A stretch of DNA of 64,000 nt from Vigna angularis (lineage: Eukaryota; Streptophyta; Magnoliopsida; Fabales; Fabaceae), in the NCBI RefSeq assembly GCF_016808095.1, contig NC_068973.1, forward strand, positions 31,862,077 to 31,926,076, read 5' to 3'. Below are positions 24,937 to 39,369 of this stretch, piece after piece. Both the position numbers and the translations under genes were made by a program. Numbering within the stretch: the first letter of the stretch is position 1; every line of letters starts with the position of its first letter. The notes under the pieces are model-generated. The model was not told the DNA's origin. It did not search any database and saw only the letters and a list, made by a program, of their open reading frames with translations.

Positions 24937-27900
24937 GTGACTGATGCGAATAAATTAGTGGTGATAATTCAAATAATCAGTAAAAAAAGGGTTCAAAGAA
25001 TTGGGGTTTGGCTGGGTAGAAGGAGGAGATGTATGTGACGTCATCAAAAGATGAATGAATCTAATCTACCACAACACATGTAAACAAACATGTAGCATGA
25101 TTGAGGTGCCTCTCTTGACTATGCGTTGTGCTGTGTTGTTTTGTTCTGTTGGTGGTCACTGGTGTTCTCCACCAACCCTTCTTCCTTCTACGAGTAGACG
25201 TGGATGAGTCAAATATGGAAGCTATGTTCCTTCCTCCAATTTCACCGATTACAATTACTGCATCCATCGTCTCCACTTCTATCCCTTTTTAGTATTATTT
25301 TAATTCAAATTCCCATTATCCACATAAATACATGCTACTTTCAGTTAATCAAATCATATTTTTAAGGAACCAACATTTCCTTCCCATTTTTTTGTTCGCC
25401 GTGAAAATTTTTTTACGTTAAAAACAAGATTCTTATGTATAAGAAATTCATATAAGTTTATATTAATAAATATTTACTGATAACATATACATAAACCGAA
25501 ATAAGAAAAAATCAATTAAAATGTATATACTCCGAGCTGTGATGTGATATAATTGTAAATTTCTATTTCATAGTAACCATTTTTAAAAACTAAAAACTGG
25601 GAACAAATCTTAATTTACACAACATAAATGAAAACAAAACTCCGGTAAAAAAAATCAGATCTTGCACGTGTGTGTACCTTCAAATGGGACACATTTTATT
25701 TTTTCTATTTTTTTTCCTACCGAGATTTAAATTTAATGTTTTTAGTGGTCATGATTAGGTATAAATAACATAAGATAGTGATGGAAAAAACTAACATTGT
25801 TTAATGGCATAAGAAATGATTTCTTGCACTACTTAACAGTCTGTCCTTGTCCTTATTTATATGGGTAAAATTGTAATTCAGTGACTATTTGTTAATATTT
25901 AATATTGACACATATAACATATATAGAATTTCAATAAATTTATGCTACGCTTATGGTTGGGAGTTAGGTTTATTCATGACATCCTCACCTTTGTCTACCG
26001 CCCTTGATTTTGGTTTTAATTTAATGTGAGGTGAAAGATAAACACACACCAAAAAGTCCTACTTCATTAATTTATTTTTTTAATTTTTGTTACATAATTT
26101 CACAAGGTAAAAGAAAATGGGCTCAAACAACATGAATTGACTCAAAACGCAGAAGTTTGTGAACTAACCACATTTTTGAAGCACGACTTTAGAATTGGAA
26201 GTATGAGAAGAATGATTTTGTTTGTGTTAGAAAGTGGGTAGGTGAGGACCAGTTTTATTTTGGCAATCTTTATAAGTGGCTGTGCTTAGGTAATGAATTT
26301 TTTCTGGCTCAGAATAGTTTGAATCTGGATTTATATGTACTACACGTGCCCATTGCCCCCAAGCACAAATTTGTCCAAATACCAATGTTATATCACAAGA
26401 TTATACGCCAGACAAACCAATATTTCTTTTCTTGGTTTTCCGGGCAGTCAATTTATATTTCTTCACATGCTTTTTCTAATTATTTGATCCTCCTAACCAA
26501 GATTCCTTTTATATATATAGAGAGAGAGATATATACAAAGAGATATATACAAATGAGATCATCTTAATCATGGAAACCAGTTTCGTGACAATGTATAGTA
26601 AACTTTATTTTATTAATTAGCATGGTATCAGAAGTTTTTATAACATTTATTATGTTTATTTATTATCCAGTGTTAAATTTTTATCCAATAATTTACAGAT
26701 ATTTATCTTATGTTTAAGATGTTTAACTTTAAGATAAAAAAATATAGATTTAATTAAGTTTTAAATCCATGATAAATTTATAATTGTAATTTTATAGAAT
26801 TTTAAAATAATATGTAGATAACAATTGTGTTAGTCACTTAACAGTTAGATCTCTCAATTAATATAAAAACTAAACAATTAATACTCAATTGAAAAATATA
26901 AATTTATTAGAGGTTGAATAAAACATAAAAATTTATTAGAAATTCTATTGAAAGTCTTAAAATTTATCAATAACTTAAAACTTAATTAAGCCAAAAATAT
27001 ATTAAAATTTTCGTATTAACTAAATATAAAATCAATATAGAATATTTAAATGGAGACAATTTTTAATAATAATTTTATGAAACTTAACTAATATATTAAA
27101 GAAAATAACGGTTTGAATTAATTACTTATTGTTTCAAGTTGAGTGTCCTAAATTGAAAACCTATAAATAATAAATAATGTAATTTAAAGTTAACCATGTC
27201 AGAAAATTGAAGTGTTTTAGTTTAAGTAAATCTTTCTATTTATAAATAAAATGGTTATAAATTATTTATCTTCTAAATAAGAAAATAATATTTTAATTCC
27301 AAAATTTAAAAATAATAACATAATATAAACTCTTTTATCTTTTACTAAAATATTTCTCATACCATAATATATATTAATTAAATCAAACTGGTTATAAGAC
27401 GGAATTTGGTCTAATGTCTAAACATATAAATTTTAAATCAATTTTTACACATCTCATCTATATTTTTAATATCGAACCAGTTCAAAATGAATGATATATT
27501 TATGTTTGATATTTTTTTCTCAAAATACCTCTATATTATAGAAAAAATTATCTGCAGATATTTTATATAACATTCAATTTTCTCTTGATATTTCATAGTT
27601 GATATATTGTAACATTATATAGTCATTCATAAGAAAAGATAAAGAATGTCACTTACAATACATATTTTAAATTTTAAATTTCAAATACAATACTCAAAAA
27701 GATAACTCAAACTCCTTTATATTATTCTTCGATCATTTTCTTCACTTGCACTGATCAGACAACATTTCCTCATTTATTTCCATATAACACACACGTTATA
27801 CGATCATCGCACAAAATATATATATATATATATATATCAACACAAACAAGTAGGAGGGAGCTAACATGCAACACATCATTTATAAAACATGCATAATTAT

Positions 27901-28519
27901 ATTACTACACATAACAATAATCATATTATCATATAGTAATTATACTAGGCTTTTAATAATCACAATATACACAATCATCTCATCATATAATAATCATGTC
28001 AAACACACTCATCCAGATGAGATGTTGATGCGAAATCACGAGAGGTTGTACACTTGTGGTGGTCTCCATTGATCTTTACACATATACTTCCAATACAATA
28101 CTTAATGCATCCACAAGGTTAGCCCTTAACACCTATGCCCAAAAATGACACATAGACTAGGACTTCCTACCCCTCTCAACACATAACTCATCTTTTTCTA
28201 TTTGAGATTTGATGGTTATTAGAGTATCAGGATAACCTCCAACAACAGGAGTACACTAATTAATTACAACCACAAAGTTTCTCCACAAGACCCTTGATCA
28301 ATCTCACATCATGATCATATTCATCAACTCATTTCATCATGCAATACATATTTGATACAAATTATGTTTGTAGCTTAACATACAAAAATGTTCAAGTCAA
28401 TGATACAATTAGACATACAAATCAATAAATACAATTACTCAAAATTTCATCCAATATGATCAAATATTATTAACAATTTAAACAGTTATAGTATTACGTG
28501 GGATGATTATTCTCATTAT
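24937..28519. other. AT-rich intergenic DNA, no gene seen
   Basis: About 3.6 kb with no supportable coding region. Apart from short AT and AG repeats (for example 26510-26540 and 27817-27838), no element boundary was recognised. Confidence 0.5.
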
Positions 28520-29345
28520 AGACCTCTAATCAAAGATCTGATCAATTAAAGTAAATAAAAACATGTTTAGAACCTACTGTAAAAGTTTTAGTTCTATCCA
28601 ACCGTGAATGAAGTGAAAATCTTAATTTTACCTAGCTGATTCAAAAACAGAGTTTAAGATGGGTTGAGTTTTCTAATAAACCCGAAAATAATTTTTTTAA
28701 ATATAGACATCCAATTAAAAATTCGAGCGGTCAAGTTAACTAGGTTGAAATTAAAGTTTTACAGAAGTAAGTTAAGAAGTAAGTTAAAAACATAATTTAA
28801 GTGGTTTTCATATCTACTCAAAATGAGAAATTAATTGCTCGTCATCCAATTAAGAATCCGAGCGGTCAATATGATTTTATATGTCTTATAGATCATATAT
28901 CAAATTATCATGTCAATCTAATGGTAAACAAAGCGTGGAATAAAGTTTTAACTAAGGTAACTTAAGGACAGAATAATTATAGTGTTAATCAAGTTACTCA
29001 AAATGCAGAATTTATTCCTCTAAATACATATCTCTAAATAAAAATCCTAACGATCAAAAGGGATTAAGATCATTCAGGAATCATGTATAAACATTTCAGT
29101 TTAATCTATCAGTAAATCAAGTAAAGATTAAAATTTTACTAAAGTAACTTTGAGACAGAAATAAAGTGGTGATCAATTTACTTAATATTGCGAAATTCAT
29201 TTTTTTAATAACAAACCTTAAATTAAAATTTTAAACGGTAAAAGTGTATTAATATATCTCAGGAATCATGTATCAAAATTTAAGCTTAATCTAACCGTAA
29301 ACAAAGTAGAGATTAAGATTTTACTATGGTAACTCAAAAATGGAA
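28520..29345. repeat. Decayed tandem array, ~185-bp unit, about five copies
   Basis: Recurring anchors appear in the same order. A block like GAGCGGTCAA or AACGATCAAA lies near 28540, 28727, 28862, 29051 and 29235. A block like AATCTAACCGTAAACAAAGT lies near 28596, 28916, 29104 and 29288, each followed by AGATTAAAATTTTACTAA..GTAACTT. Spacings cluster at 184-188 bp, with one unit shortened to about 135 bp. The copies are strongly diverged. Confidence 0.7.
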
Positions 29346-31239
29346 AACACAAAAAACATAGTGAAAAACAACTAAAACCTATACAGGTAAACATGTAGCT
29401 AATTGTACAAAAAATCCATCATGTTCACGTCAAAATCATGTACAAAGAGAGTTAGCTCTCCCTATCTCTTTTCCATAAATTTTCTCTAAGTCGAAAATTG
29501 CGCCCAATAACCTTTTGACAACTCTCCTCTTCTTATAATGAAATTAACAACTAAAATTTTCTTTAATTTTGGTTTATTCTTGCCATTTCTAAAGAACAAT
29601 CATTCCCTGTCTATAAACTGAAAAAGGTCTATCTTTTATTATTATTATTATTATTTTAATTCGCAATCATTATTATGTTTTCAATCCACCAAAATGACTT
29701 GGATGGTTGGCATCCTAATTGCACCAAAAGTTAGTTTGTTTTTTGTTTAACTTATCTCATAACTTATTAATCATATTTTCTACTCATAAAATTATTACTA
29801 ATAATAATACTACATAAATTATTATCATTTATTAGGATAAATATTTTCATAGGCTTTACACTTTGGACTAATAAATATTAAAGAGAAAAAACAATATAAA
29901 GAGAAGTGTTAATGTGATTAATAATACAATTATATATCTTATTTGCATTACTCATATTAACTACTTATTTTTTAAGAGAAATTGTATTTATTTTCTGGTG
30001 CTATATTTTTTTTGGGATATACTAAAATACTCTTTAGTATCTTGCTTAAATCTTTGCTAGTCACACGTATTAAAAATATGTATTTTCTTTTTGTATTTTT
30101 ACTAAAATAATATTAATGTCCTTTATTTTGTTCCCAGAAATTTATATTTTTATATTTTTTGTAAACTGATTTTTTTAATTTTATGAAAATGAGAATCACA
30201 CCATCTCTAATTATAAAAGACATTCCCTTCCCTTGTTTTTAAACAAATATAGTATTCATTACCGTAAATTCTTTTATGAAAACTCCATTTTTTTATATTT
30301 TTAATGAAGAGTACTCATCTCTATTATTTTAATTTAAAATATAATATTAACTAAAATTTGAGAAAAAATTGCAAAAATTTAAAAATTAAAGTTTTAATAT
30401 ACAAAGTAACTTTTAAAAAAATTAAAAATCGTATAGTTCACTTATAGAAAAATCGCATCCGTCCAACATTCATATTTTTTATTGTTTTAATATAAATATT
30501 AATAGTTCTTATGTTATTAATAAAATAGTGTTGGTTCTCTTCATTTTATTTATATTTATAATTTTTTATAATATATTAAAATTATATTTAAATAAAATCA
30601 TAAATTAATATGTGTAATACCACTAATATTTGATCGAAGCTAAAGTTTTAAGGTTTGATGTTACAAGTTAGGTTCAAAAATGTGTTAATCTGTAATGTAA
30701 TTTATATATTGCAACTAGGGTCCGGAATCTGTAGTCCTTCAGTTTGTGAAAAAAACTAGATTTTTTAGATATTATATGTTTTTCCTACGTCTTGGTCTTT
30801 TATTTTCTTTTTATTTTTTTAACTTTTCCTGGTCAACAAGTACTATTATCAATTAGTTAGAAACAAATGAAATGTTTTTTTTTCATCTTCCAAAATATTT
30901 TTTATTCTTTTTTATTTCAGATTTTTTTTTTAATTCGTATCAATCTCAAGATTCTAAAAACTTCTCATTTATTTAAATAATATTATAATAAAACGTTTCC
31001 TAGCTTCTAACTCCTTTATCATTATCAAATCTATTAACATTTATCCTATCAGCCAATGAGATTTTCATATAGGTATTATACCTATTGATCTAATCAACAT
31101 TTTTCCTATCTCTTGATGAGTATTAGACCTATCGTACCAATCGACGTTGAATTTACAATCACAATTTTAATTTTCATTAGTTTCTAAAGTTGGGGTTGAA
31201 TTTTGGTACAAGAGAAACTAAGTTGAATTCATTAATACA
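29346..31239. other. AT-rich intergenic DNA, no gene seen
   Basis: Very AT-rich, with an ATT repeat near 29637-29655. No coding or mobile-element signal was recognised. Confidence 0.5.
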
Positions 31240-32540
31240 AAAAACACTTTTTATAATAACATATTACACTAATTCTAATCCATCAGGTATAAAAAATGAT
31301 TCAGTTGTAAATCATGCGAGAATTTTTATACCATTAAACCTAGAACTAATATAAAAATGATGTGGTGGCATTTTTGTAATAAATTATAAAGACTCTTTAT
31401 ATATGTTCTGAGTTATAACCAATATATGAAGTAATGTGGTGATACTTTTGTAATATAAGAAAAAACTTTCTATACATATTCTAATTATAACCCATATAAA
31501 AAACAATTTTTTTATTTATAAACCATGTTTAAGGTTTCATTTTCTAAGGTGTTTCTCAACCTAACATAGTGGTTGCGGTGACTGCGTTCACATGGTCGTT
31601 CCTCTTCCTCCATCTTCATCTCCAACCTAACTAAGGCAAACACAAGGCATATACCATTGTTGTTTCTCACAAGGCCGCCGACAGCGATGGTAACCATTGG
31701 AAGCATTTCCAACACTGATGTTGCTCTTCACTTCACCTCCCCTAATTTTGTCTTCATCATTTGGCTAATGCCACTGTCGTGCAACTCTATCACCGTTAGA
31801 GTCATTATTGTCAGCACTACCACAAAGCCTGAATGAAACCTCACCGTTGACGTTAGGTTTTTCCTTTTTCTTTCCTCCAAACACGCAACCGTGGAGCGAC
31901 ATTCACATCGCCACCTATAAATGGAGGAACCACCAATCGGAGATGCCACTACTTCTTCTTCTTCTTTGCATGGAAACTCTTCTAGCAAAATCTCAAGTGT
32001 CACCACACTTATCCCTCCCTCTCCAAGCCCATTCAATCTTCTCCTCTTTCTATTTGACTTATAATATTTTCTTTATTATTTATCATTGTAATATGATGGG
32101 AAAAGATGAAACATTGTTGGGATATTAGTATGCAATTCAATTAAACATCAAAATAGAAGTTAGTACATTTATTTTCCTTTCTAAAAATGATTTATAATTT
32201 TGGAAAATGATAAATTATGTGCATTGGGTGATTCTACTTTTTGCTTTTTCACTTATCATGTGATGAATATAATTGTTCTTGCATGAGAATGACTCCAATA
32301 TGCATGAATGGGTGATGGTCTATTAAAGGCATAATGTGAAAACACTTTGTATACTGGTTGTGGCCTTAAATAGTATAAAAAATGAAACTTTTTGTACCGA
32401 TTTTGGAATCATTATAGAAAGTTCAATAATTTTTATACTCCCTATTTTTATACTCGTTCTGAAACCAGTATCAAAAGACATTTTTTAATCAATATAAAAA
32501 GACATTTTGTACTGGTAGTTTTTAGGTATAAACTTTATTA
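31240..32540. mobile_element. Probable non-autonomous DNA transposon with subterminal repeats
   Basis: The left flank (31260-31510) holds two imperfect copies of a ~95-bp segment with TATAACC(A/C)ATATAA and TTTTGTAATA words. The right flank (32345-32530) carries the opposite orientation: TATACTGGTTGTGG, GTACCGATTTTGGAATC, TACTCGTTCTGAAACCAGTAT. The GC-richer middle (31540-32060) has no intact reading frame. The layout resembles a deleted CACTA-like element, but neither exact ends nor a target duplication could be found. Confidence 0.4.
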
Positions 32541-35500
32541 CACAATTGTTGCCTGTGGGTGATTAAGTGGGTCATGAAAACAACTCACCTATAAGGTTTT
32601 ACTTGTTATGTTAGTTACTTTATAAATTGATTTTATCATTTGATGTAAGATTTTCAATATACCATCTTGTGTACATACATATGTTCTAATTAATAATTAT
32701 AATACCATTAATGAATATTTCCAAAGGAAAATTAGGGAGGCTTAAAACCAATAGAACTCGAGTGCAACTCATACACCAAATTGAAACCACTTTCAATATA
32801 AAATCTTAAATCTTAAGGTAATACATTTATGGTCATTCATTCCTTATATTTATATTAGTCTGTCACCAAAACTCACTATAGTTAAAATGAATTTTAATTT
32901 CAACTCAAAATTATAAAATTAACTTAAAAAATAATATTTACATCTATTTTAATATTATAAATTGACATTTTCACTATTCATATTGAAAAATGTTAAATTT
33001 ATACTAAATTTCAAATGTGCTTATCTACAATTATGTATATCTTTTTATATTATTAACAGATTCTAGTGTTAAATCTAACTTTATTTCAATCACATTCTTA
33101 GTCTTCTATATACGGAATTTAAATTTAAAACATTTTGAAAAAAAGAAAAAATGTTTTATACTTTGGAGAAAATTATATTATATAGTATTACTATTTTGTT
33201 CACCGGAAGCCAGAACACAGCGTTGAACATTGTTAATAATGAATTGATGAATGAGTGGGTTTCCTTTTGTGTGATTTGTCAATAGCGAGATGGCAAAGTG
33301 GCTTATCATGTAACCACAGCAGTTCACATTACCTCATGCTTATTTGTGTTGATGCAAGTGGATACAACCTAATAAATCATATTAATCAACATTATCTTTT
33401 AGGATACCATCTCTATCACTTCACCATATTTTATTAGTTGCTGACTACTAATTATTTCTTTTTCTTAATTATTGTACCAGCGTACCTATTTTCTAACTCA
33501 TCAGTAGTATAATTTTAAAGCACGGCGTGGGAAATGAAGCGTGAAACGGAAAGGGACATACGCTTTACTTAAAATACCAGTGGTCACCGAGTTTCTACTG
33601 TAATCTTCATTCCAGTTTATAAAAAAAATATTATTTTCCGATAATTTGATTCAACCTTTGAGTATGGTAAATTGCAATTTTACATTCACTGAAAACAAGT
33701 AAGAATAACGTGAAAAATCGCTTTTTTTCTAAATTATAAGCATCTTTTGATTCACATCTCTGGAAACTGTTCTTGTATTTTTAACATTCCATTGGGGGCC
33801 ACCCCTGTCCTCTGGAGCTTCGTTCGGACCAAACAGTGACATCAAAAACACAATTTTCAACATGACAATGAAGGTCTGCATTTTTTTTTTAACTTTTGTG
33901 TGGCATGTTGGCATAGGTAGGATCCGACCAAATGATGATGACAGACGTCGTCTACAGAGGTTTACACGCTGGCGTGGCCTAAACTGTCTTGTGAGTTAGT
34001 TAATCAATGTTATGCATCTTCAGATTCCGCATTCCATGCATAAAGAAATACATTTTCAGGGAATGGGAGTCCATGCAGTTTCAAAATGGAGTGTAGTATG
34101 TGCAGTTATTAGTTTCATGCTTCGATTTTATTTCATTCAATTTTTGAAGAAAAAAATATAACTAATATTAAATAGTAAATTTTAAGTTTAATTAATTTTA
34201 AATTAATTTATAAAATAACATTTATATATCTAAATTTGATTTATATATTGTAATTTAATTTTATATATATACATATTAGTGGTGGTAGACTCAACATCGA
34301 GAGTTAGTATTTGAAAAATATTTTTTTAATTTTACGTTTTTTCATATTAAGATCAAAGAAGTTGTGTGGTGGTGATAAGTCTCTTGTTTATGGGATCCAA
34401 AGACACAGTACCGATCTAGAAATAGAAAAAATGTTGATTAATTGATAAGATAGATGTTAATAGATTTAATAATAATGACGAGAATTGATAGTGATGTCTA
34501 ATATGACTTTATTTGAATAATAACGAGAAAGGTTACACATTAATTTTTGAATGCTTGTAGCTTATGGATACTATTACTAATTGAGTGGAACAATTATAAA
34601 TTCAGTTTGTATACTGAAAAGTCGTTTTATTTGAGCAATAATTTGTTTGGTGAAGGCTAGAGGATGGATCTTATAGATATTATTGTGATTGGCAATGTTG
34701 AGAGTTGGGACCTTTTGTCTCGTTGTGTGCAGAGTTGAGGTCGCATTAAAGACGAGCATTGTCTTATGGGGGCAACTTCATTGCGAGTTGTGACCATCAT
34801 CAATTAGCCATGCCATATAAAATACAATTACGATCACAAATCAATATCTGGGTATTACTTTAATTTTTATTTTTTTTTTCGTTTCTTCATGATTATTTTG
34901 AATAAAATAAATATAAGTATGATGAGTAATATTATATTTTTTATATTTGATTTGAAAATAAAATAATATTTATTTTTGTAAATTATATATGAAGATAATG
35001 ATAAGTATGTATACATTAATTTTAGTTTTTTTATAAATTTGGATTAATTTACTTTTAAAATTATAAATATCGGTCTGATTTTGAATTAATTACCAAAAAG
35101 GTTAAGTGATCATGACTACGTTCTAAAAAAAATCGTAAAATGCATGACTACTTAATAATTTAAAGTCGTATTTATATTTGACATTTTTGTGAAGATTAAA
35201 CTTAATTAATTACGGAATTAACCTTGAAACAAAATCGTCGTAACCTTCTATTCAAAATCATGTTTAATATCTTCTATACAAGTTAAGTTGAAATCGTTAA
35301 ACCTATATACAATTTTACTTGAATGTGATTTTGGACAGAAATAGTCTACTATTATGATGGCTGTGAGATTAATTTTGTAATTAATTAAGTTTAATCTTCA
35401 AAAAATCACCAAACACAAATATAACTTCAATTTTATTAAAAAATCGTATATACATTTCATGACTTACTCAAAACAAAATCGTAATCATGAGATAGACTAA

Positions 35501-35881
35501 ATCCTTCTTATAATTAATTCAAAATCATATATATGTAATTTCAAAAGTAAATTAACCCGTATTTGAAAAACAAAACTCATTTACTTTGGTCACCATCTCA
35601 TGTCATTTAGTTCAATCCTTCTATATGTTTAAATTTTTTTAAATATTTTAATTTTATTACGTAATAATAAAAAATTATATTCCTTTATTAATTGTTTAGT
35701 GTTCAAATGTACTTTTAAGATATAACTTAACATTATTTAGTTTTTAATTTAATATTGATGTTTTTCTTTAACACTTATTATAATTTTTTTTATTTGATAT
35801 TGGAGAAAAAGTAAATACATTGATATTAAATACTTCCTAACATTTGATGTTATTTTTTTTATATAAAAAATATTTAATTAA
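32541..35881. other. Intergenic DNA, no gene seen
   Basis: AT-rich DNA with several short chance open frames. Nothing with family resemblance, RNA-gene structure or defined element ends was recognised. Confidence 0.5.
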
Positions 35882-35890
35882 TATTTGTAA

Positions 35891-36040
35891 GGGTTAAATA
35901 TGTTTTTAGTTTCTCAACTATCAAGCAATTTTGTTTTTTCGTCCTTATTTCAAATTTTGTACGCTTTGATCTTCTCTCCTTAAAAAATCTCCAAAATTAA
36001 CACCGTTAAATTTAATCTGACGTAACGGTATGCCACGTTT
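35891..36040 (+). repeat. Left terminal inverted repeat of the MULE
   Basis: About 150 bp, imperfectly inverted relative to 38416-38265, with a few indels in the TTAAAAAATCT region. Confidence 0.85.
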
Positions 36041-36778
36041 CTGTCATGCTAAAAATTAAAAATCTGTAAAAATAGTCTAAGCTGACTAATGACCCTCCTT
36101 CCTCTCTCGACCTCCACCCCCGACATCACCACCTCTGCCTTGGCCTTTCACCTCAGTCCCGTCGCCCTCCACCGCCCTTCGGCGACCTCCGCTGCCCTCC
36201 GTCACCTCTCCGGAAAGCCTCTCATCCTCGTTCTCTCCGTCTACAACAGTCTAGTGGGTCGTTCTTCAACTATTGTAAGTTGTTTCGCAGAAAATAAAAA
36301 ACTGCTTTTATTTTTTCGTTAGCTGTTTTTTACATTTTTATTCTTAAAAGAGGTATAAGTACATAGAAGGGGGAAATTGCATCGTTTTTTCTATCAATTT
36401 TGCCGAATGAAACTGTCTTTATTTCATGGTATTAATTGGGATGTAATAAAGAGAGTTGAAAAAGATGATAAAACAAGGTGGTGAGACAGAGACGTTACTG
36501 CCTCGATTTTTAAGGTGATCTTTATCATACCTAAGGGAAAAAATCTGGAAAAAAAGGGAAATTTATTGCCGGGGGTTAAAGGGAAAGTAAAGAAAGACAT
36601 GAAAGGTTTTTGAAGCACTGAGGAAGAAACACGTTTTAAATAAAAGTTTTAGACTTGAGATGGAAGTGTAAAGACAGGTTAAAAGGCATTTAATATATAC
36701 ACATTTTCGTAAACTGATTTGAACATCATTAATCCCTATTTTCTGATACTATCTTTCAAATTCTCAAATAAATTCTTT

Positions 36779-36783
<5 letters not shown>

Positions 36784-36847
<64 letters not shown>
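36784..36847. repeat. (AT)n microsatellite inside the MULE
   Basis: About 64 bp of uninterrupted AT repeats. Confidence 0.95.
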
Positions 36848-36848
<1 letters not shown>

Positions 36849-38264
36849 TCATTTTGTTATATTGTATATTAATAATTTTTAATGTAGTAAAAATATATAA
36901 TATAAGTATACATAAATTACTTAGGTATTGTGAATTGTGAAGCAAGAGATACTGCTACTAAGTTTTGTAATAGTTTTTTATCGAAAAAGAAAAAAGTGTT
37001 TGTCCTGCAGTTTGATAGCTGTTACAATAACTACTCTAAAATAGATCAATAACTACTCTAAAATAGAAAGAGCAATCATGTCTCTGCAGTTTGATAGCTG
37101 TTACAAGGTTCTTCCTTCCCTATTCTGGCAATTTCTCAATGATGCAATCCCTGCAGATATGTGATAAAAAATTAAGAGTAACAGAAAGAAAATGGTTAGG
37201 AAATCAGTAATATTTGTAGGCTGTATTTGATTTTACTATTTTCTTCTATCTTAGTTTTTGTTATTATGTTGATATAAGATATTTATTGTTGTAAATAATG
37301 ACTAATATTTACAGAGGTTGCAAGCATAAAATGATCATTCTGAGTGAATAAGCATATACTAAAATGTATTTTCTCTGCATACATTTGAACAAAGAAATTT
37401 TCAGAATGTAAAACCTGTACTTTTGAGAATTGCCAGTTTGCTACTGACATAAAATTTTCACATCAAAATATCCACATTACTACGTTTTATTCTTTCAGTA
37501 AAGAGAGGTAAAAAGGATACAGAGTGTCCATTGTTTCATAATCTAAAAAGGAAGTGATGAAAGAAATAATATAAGATTTCTTTTATTGCTGGATGAATCA
37601 GATAGTTATGATACCATTGTTAATATTTTGCATTGTCAAATCTTCTGTAAATGGGATTGGTACACCAAACCTTTAAGCGAGAGTCAATCATGGATATGAT
37701 TCCAACTACACCATCCGATATATGACACTGAAACCAATTCGTGAAAGGCATAAAACTTTGTCATATACTTGCCAAATGACCATCTTTCTGTAAACAAGGT
37801 CAGTGATCTCCACTTTGCGTAAACTAGTTTTAAATTATAAAGAATATTTTCTTTTTTTTTCAAGAATAGGTTTCTGTAGAAATGTCTGGACCCAAACATC
37901 AAAGTGCAGCTGGGATATAGAACCATTCCACCGATCCTTCCGAGACAACACAACAAAATATCTTTCATAATATCACCCAAACACTCACTGCAATCTTCTC
38001 TTGATAGATCTCACGTGCACTGAACCAGAGTATGAATTTTCTAGGACCCAAACACGGTAGCTTTTTTTGTTGCAAATTTCATGGTGTCGGCGGGACCAGC
38101 GTTTGCTGCCTCATGGTTGGCGACGGCGGCTTGCGCAAGAGGTTGGTGGTGGCGGGCTTGCGTGAGGACGAAGTTGAAGGGGAAGGTGGTAGTGGAGGAG
38201 GAGAGAAGAAGAAGAGGGTGGTAAATAGTATCACACCGTGAATGTGACACAAAATTACTCTGCT

Positions 38265-38416
38265 GGTATCATGTCAGATTAAATTTAATGGTGTTAGTTT
38301 TGGAGGACAAAAAATTATAATCTTTTTAAGGAGAGGAATTAAAGCTTACAAAGTTTGAAATAGGAACGAAAAACAAAATCGCTTAATAGTTGAGAGTCTA
38401 AAAACATATTTAATCA
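38265..38416 (-). repeat. Right terminal inverted repeat of the MULE
   Basis: Inverted partner of the left repeat, adjoining the second copy of the 9-bp target duplication. Confidence 0.85.
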
Positions 38417-38425
38417 TATTTGTAA

Positions 38426-39369
38426 TAATGAAAAATTGGTATAGGTATATGTTTAATGGAATGAAAAGGACATAAAAAATTTATAATTAATGAATATAGA
38501 AAATAAAAATTAATTTTTAATTAAAAATGAGATACAGAATAATAAAAGTCATTCTGAACTCATCTTATTACGTTCACGCCTTAATTCATTTTTAACGAAT
38601 TTCATGTTATTTTTTAAATATTTTTATTTCAATGAAATAATTTATAAAATTCATATTCTAACTTTTATTTATTTATTGATATAAAAATATCTTTAAGATA
38701 TAAAAATAACTTTTTCTTTTCGAATCGAAAAGTTTAAAGTTTATATCATATGAATATGGTCAAAATATAGAAATTTCATAATATCTATATCTTAACTTTA
38801 TGATCTTAAAAATAATATTTTATACTGAAAGAAAGTGTGTTTATAACATTCATATTTTAATAATTATTTCATTCGATTGGCGACCTAAGAGATGAGTTTA
38901 AAATGGAAAAATATTTTTTTTACTTTTATAATTTAAGATCTTAAAATTAATATCATATCAACATAATTTAATATGTGATATTTCACAACATGGATATCTT
39001 GAACTTAAGATCATTACTCCTATACCGGAAATGTTCTAATGAAATATATATTCATTTCAATTTTAGTATTCTTTTACTATAATACATATTTATGTGTCAT
39101 CTATGTCAATTTTTGTGATGATAATTGATTTTTTTTCTGTATATTAATTATATCAAGAATATAATTTAAAAAAAAAATAGACAAACACATTTTTATTATA
39201 AAACTGAAAATTATAAAAGGTGATGATGCAATTTTTCAAACTTTTTCCTTTATGTATTTCCGGAAAATTAAACACTTATTTTCTTAATTTTAGGTCTTTA
39301 CCCTTGGTATATCCATTAAATTTTAACATATGTTATTTTTTTTTACTTTTATCATATGCAAAAATATCA
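38426..39369. other. AT-rich intergenic DNA, no gene seen
   Basis: No coding or repeat structure was recognised between the MULE and the next repeat-bearing segment. Confidence 0.5.

Larger units (their letters stand above)
35891..38416. mobile_element. Mutator-like element (MULE), non-autonomous, 2.5 kb
   Basis: Long terminal inverted repeats of about 150 bp. The left end starts GGGTTAAATATGTTTTTAG; the right end, reverse-complemented, starts TGATTAAATATGTTTTTAG. They stay alignable through ATTTAATCTGAC. Both ends are flanked by the identical 9-mer TATTTGTAA (35882-35890 and 38417-38425), the 9-bp target duplication typical of Mutator elements. No MURA-type transposase is encoded. Inside, GC-rich pieces at 36090-36260 and 38075-38235 stand out against the AT-rich background and could be captured gene fragments. 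Confidence 0.85.
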
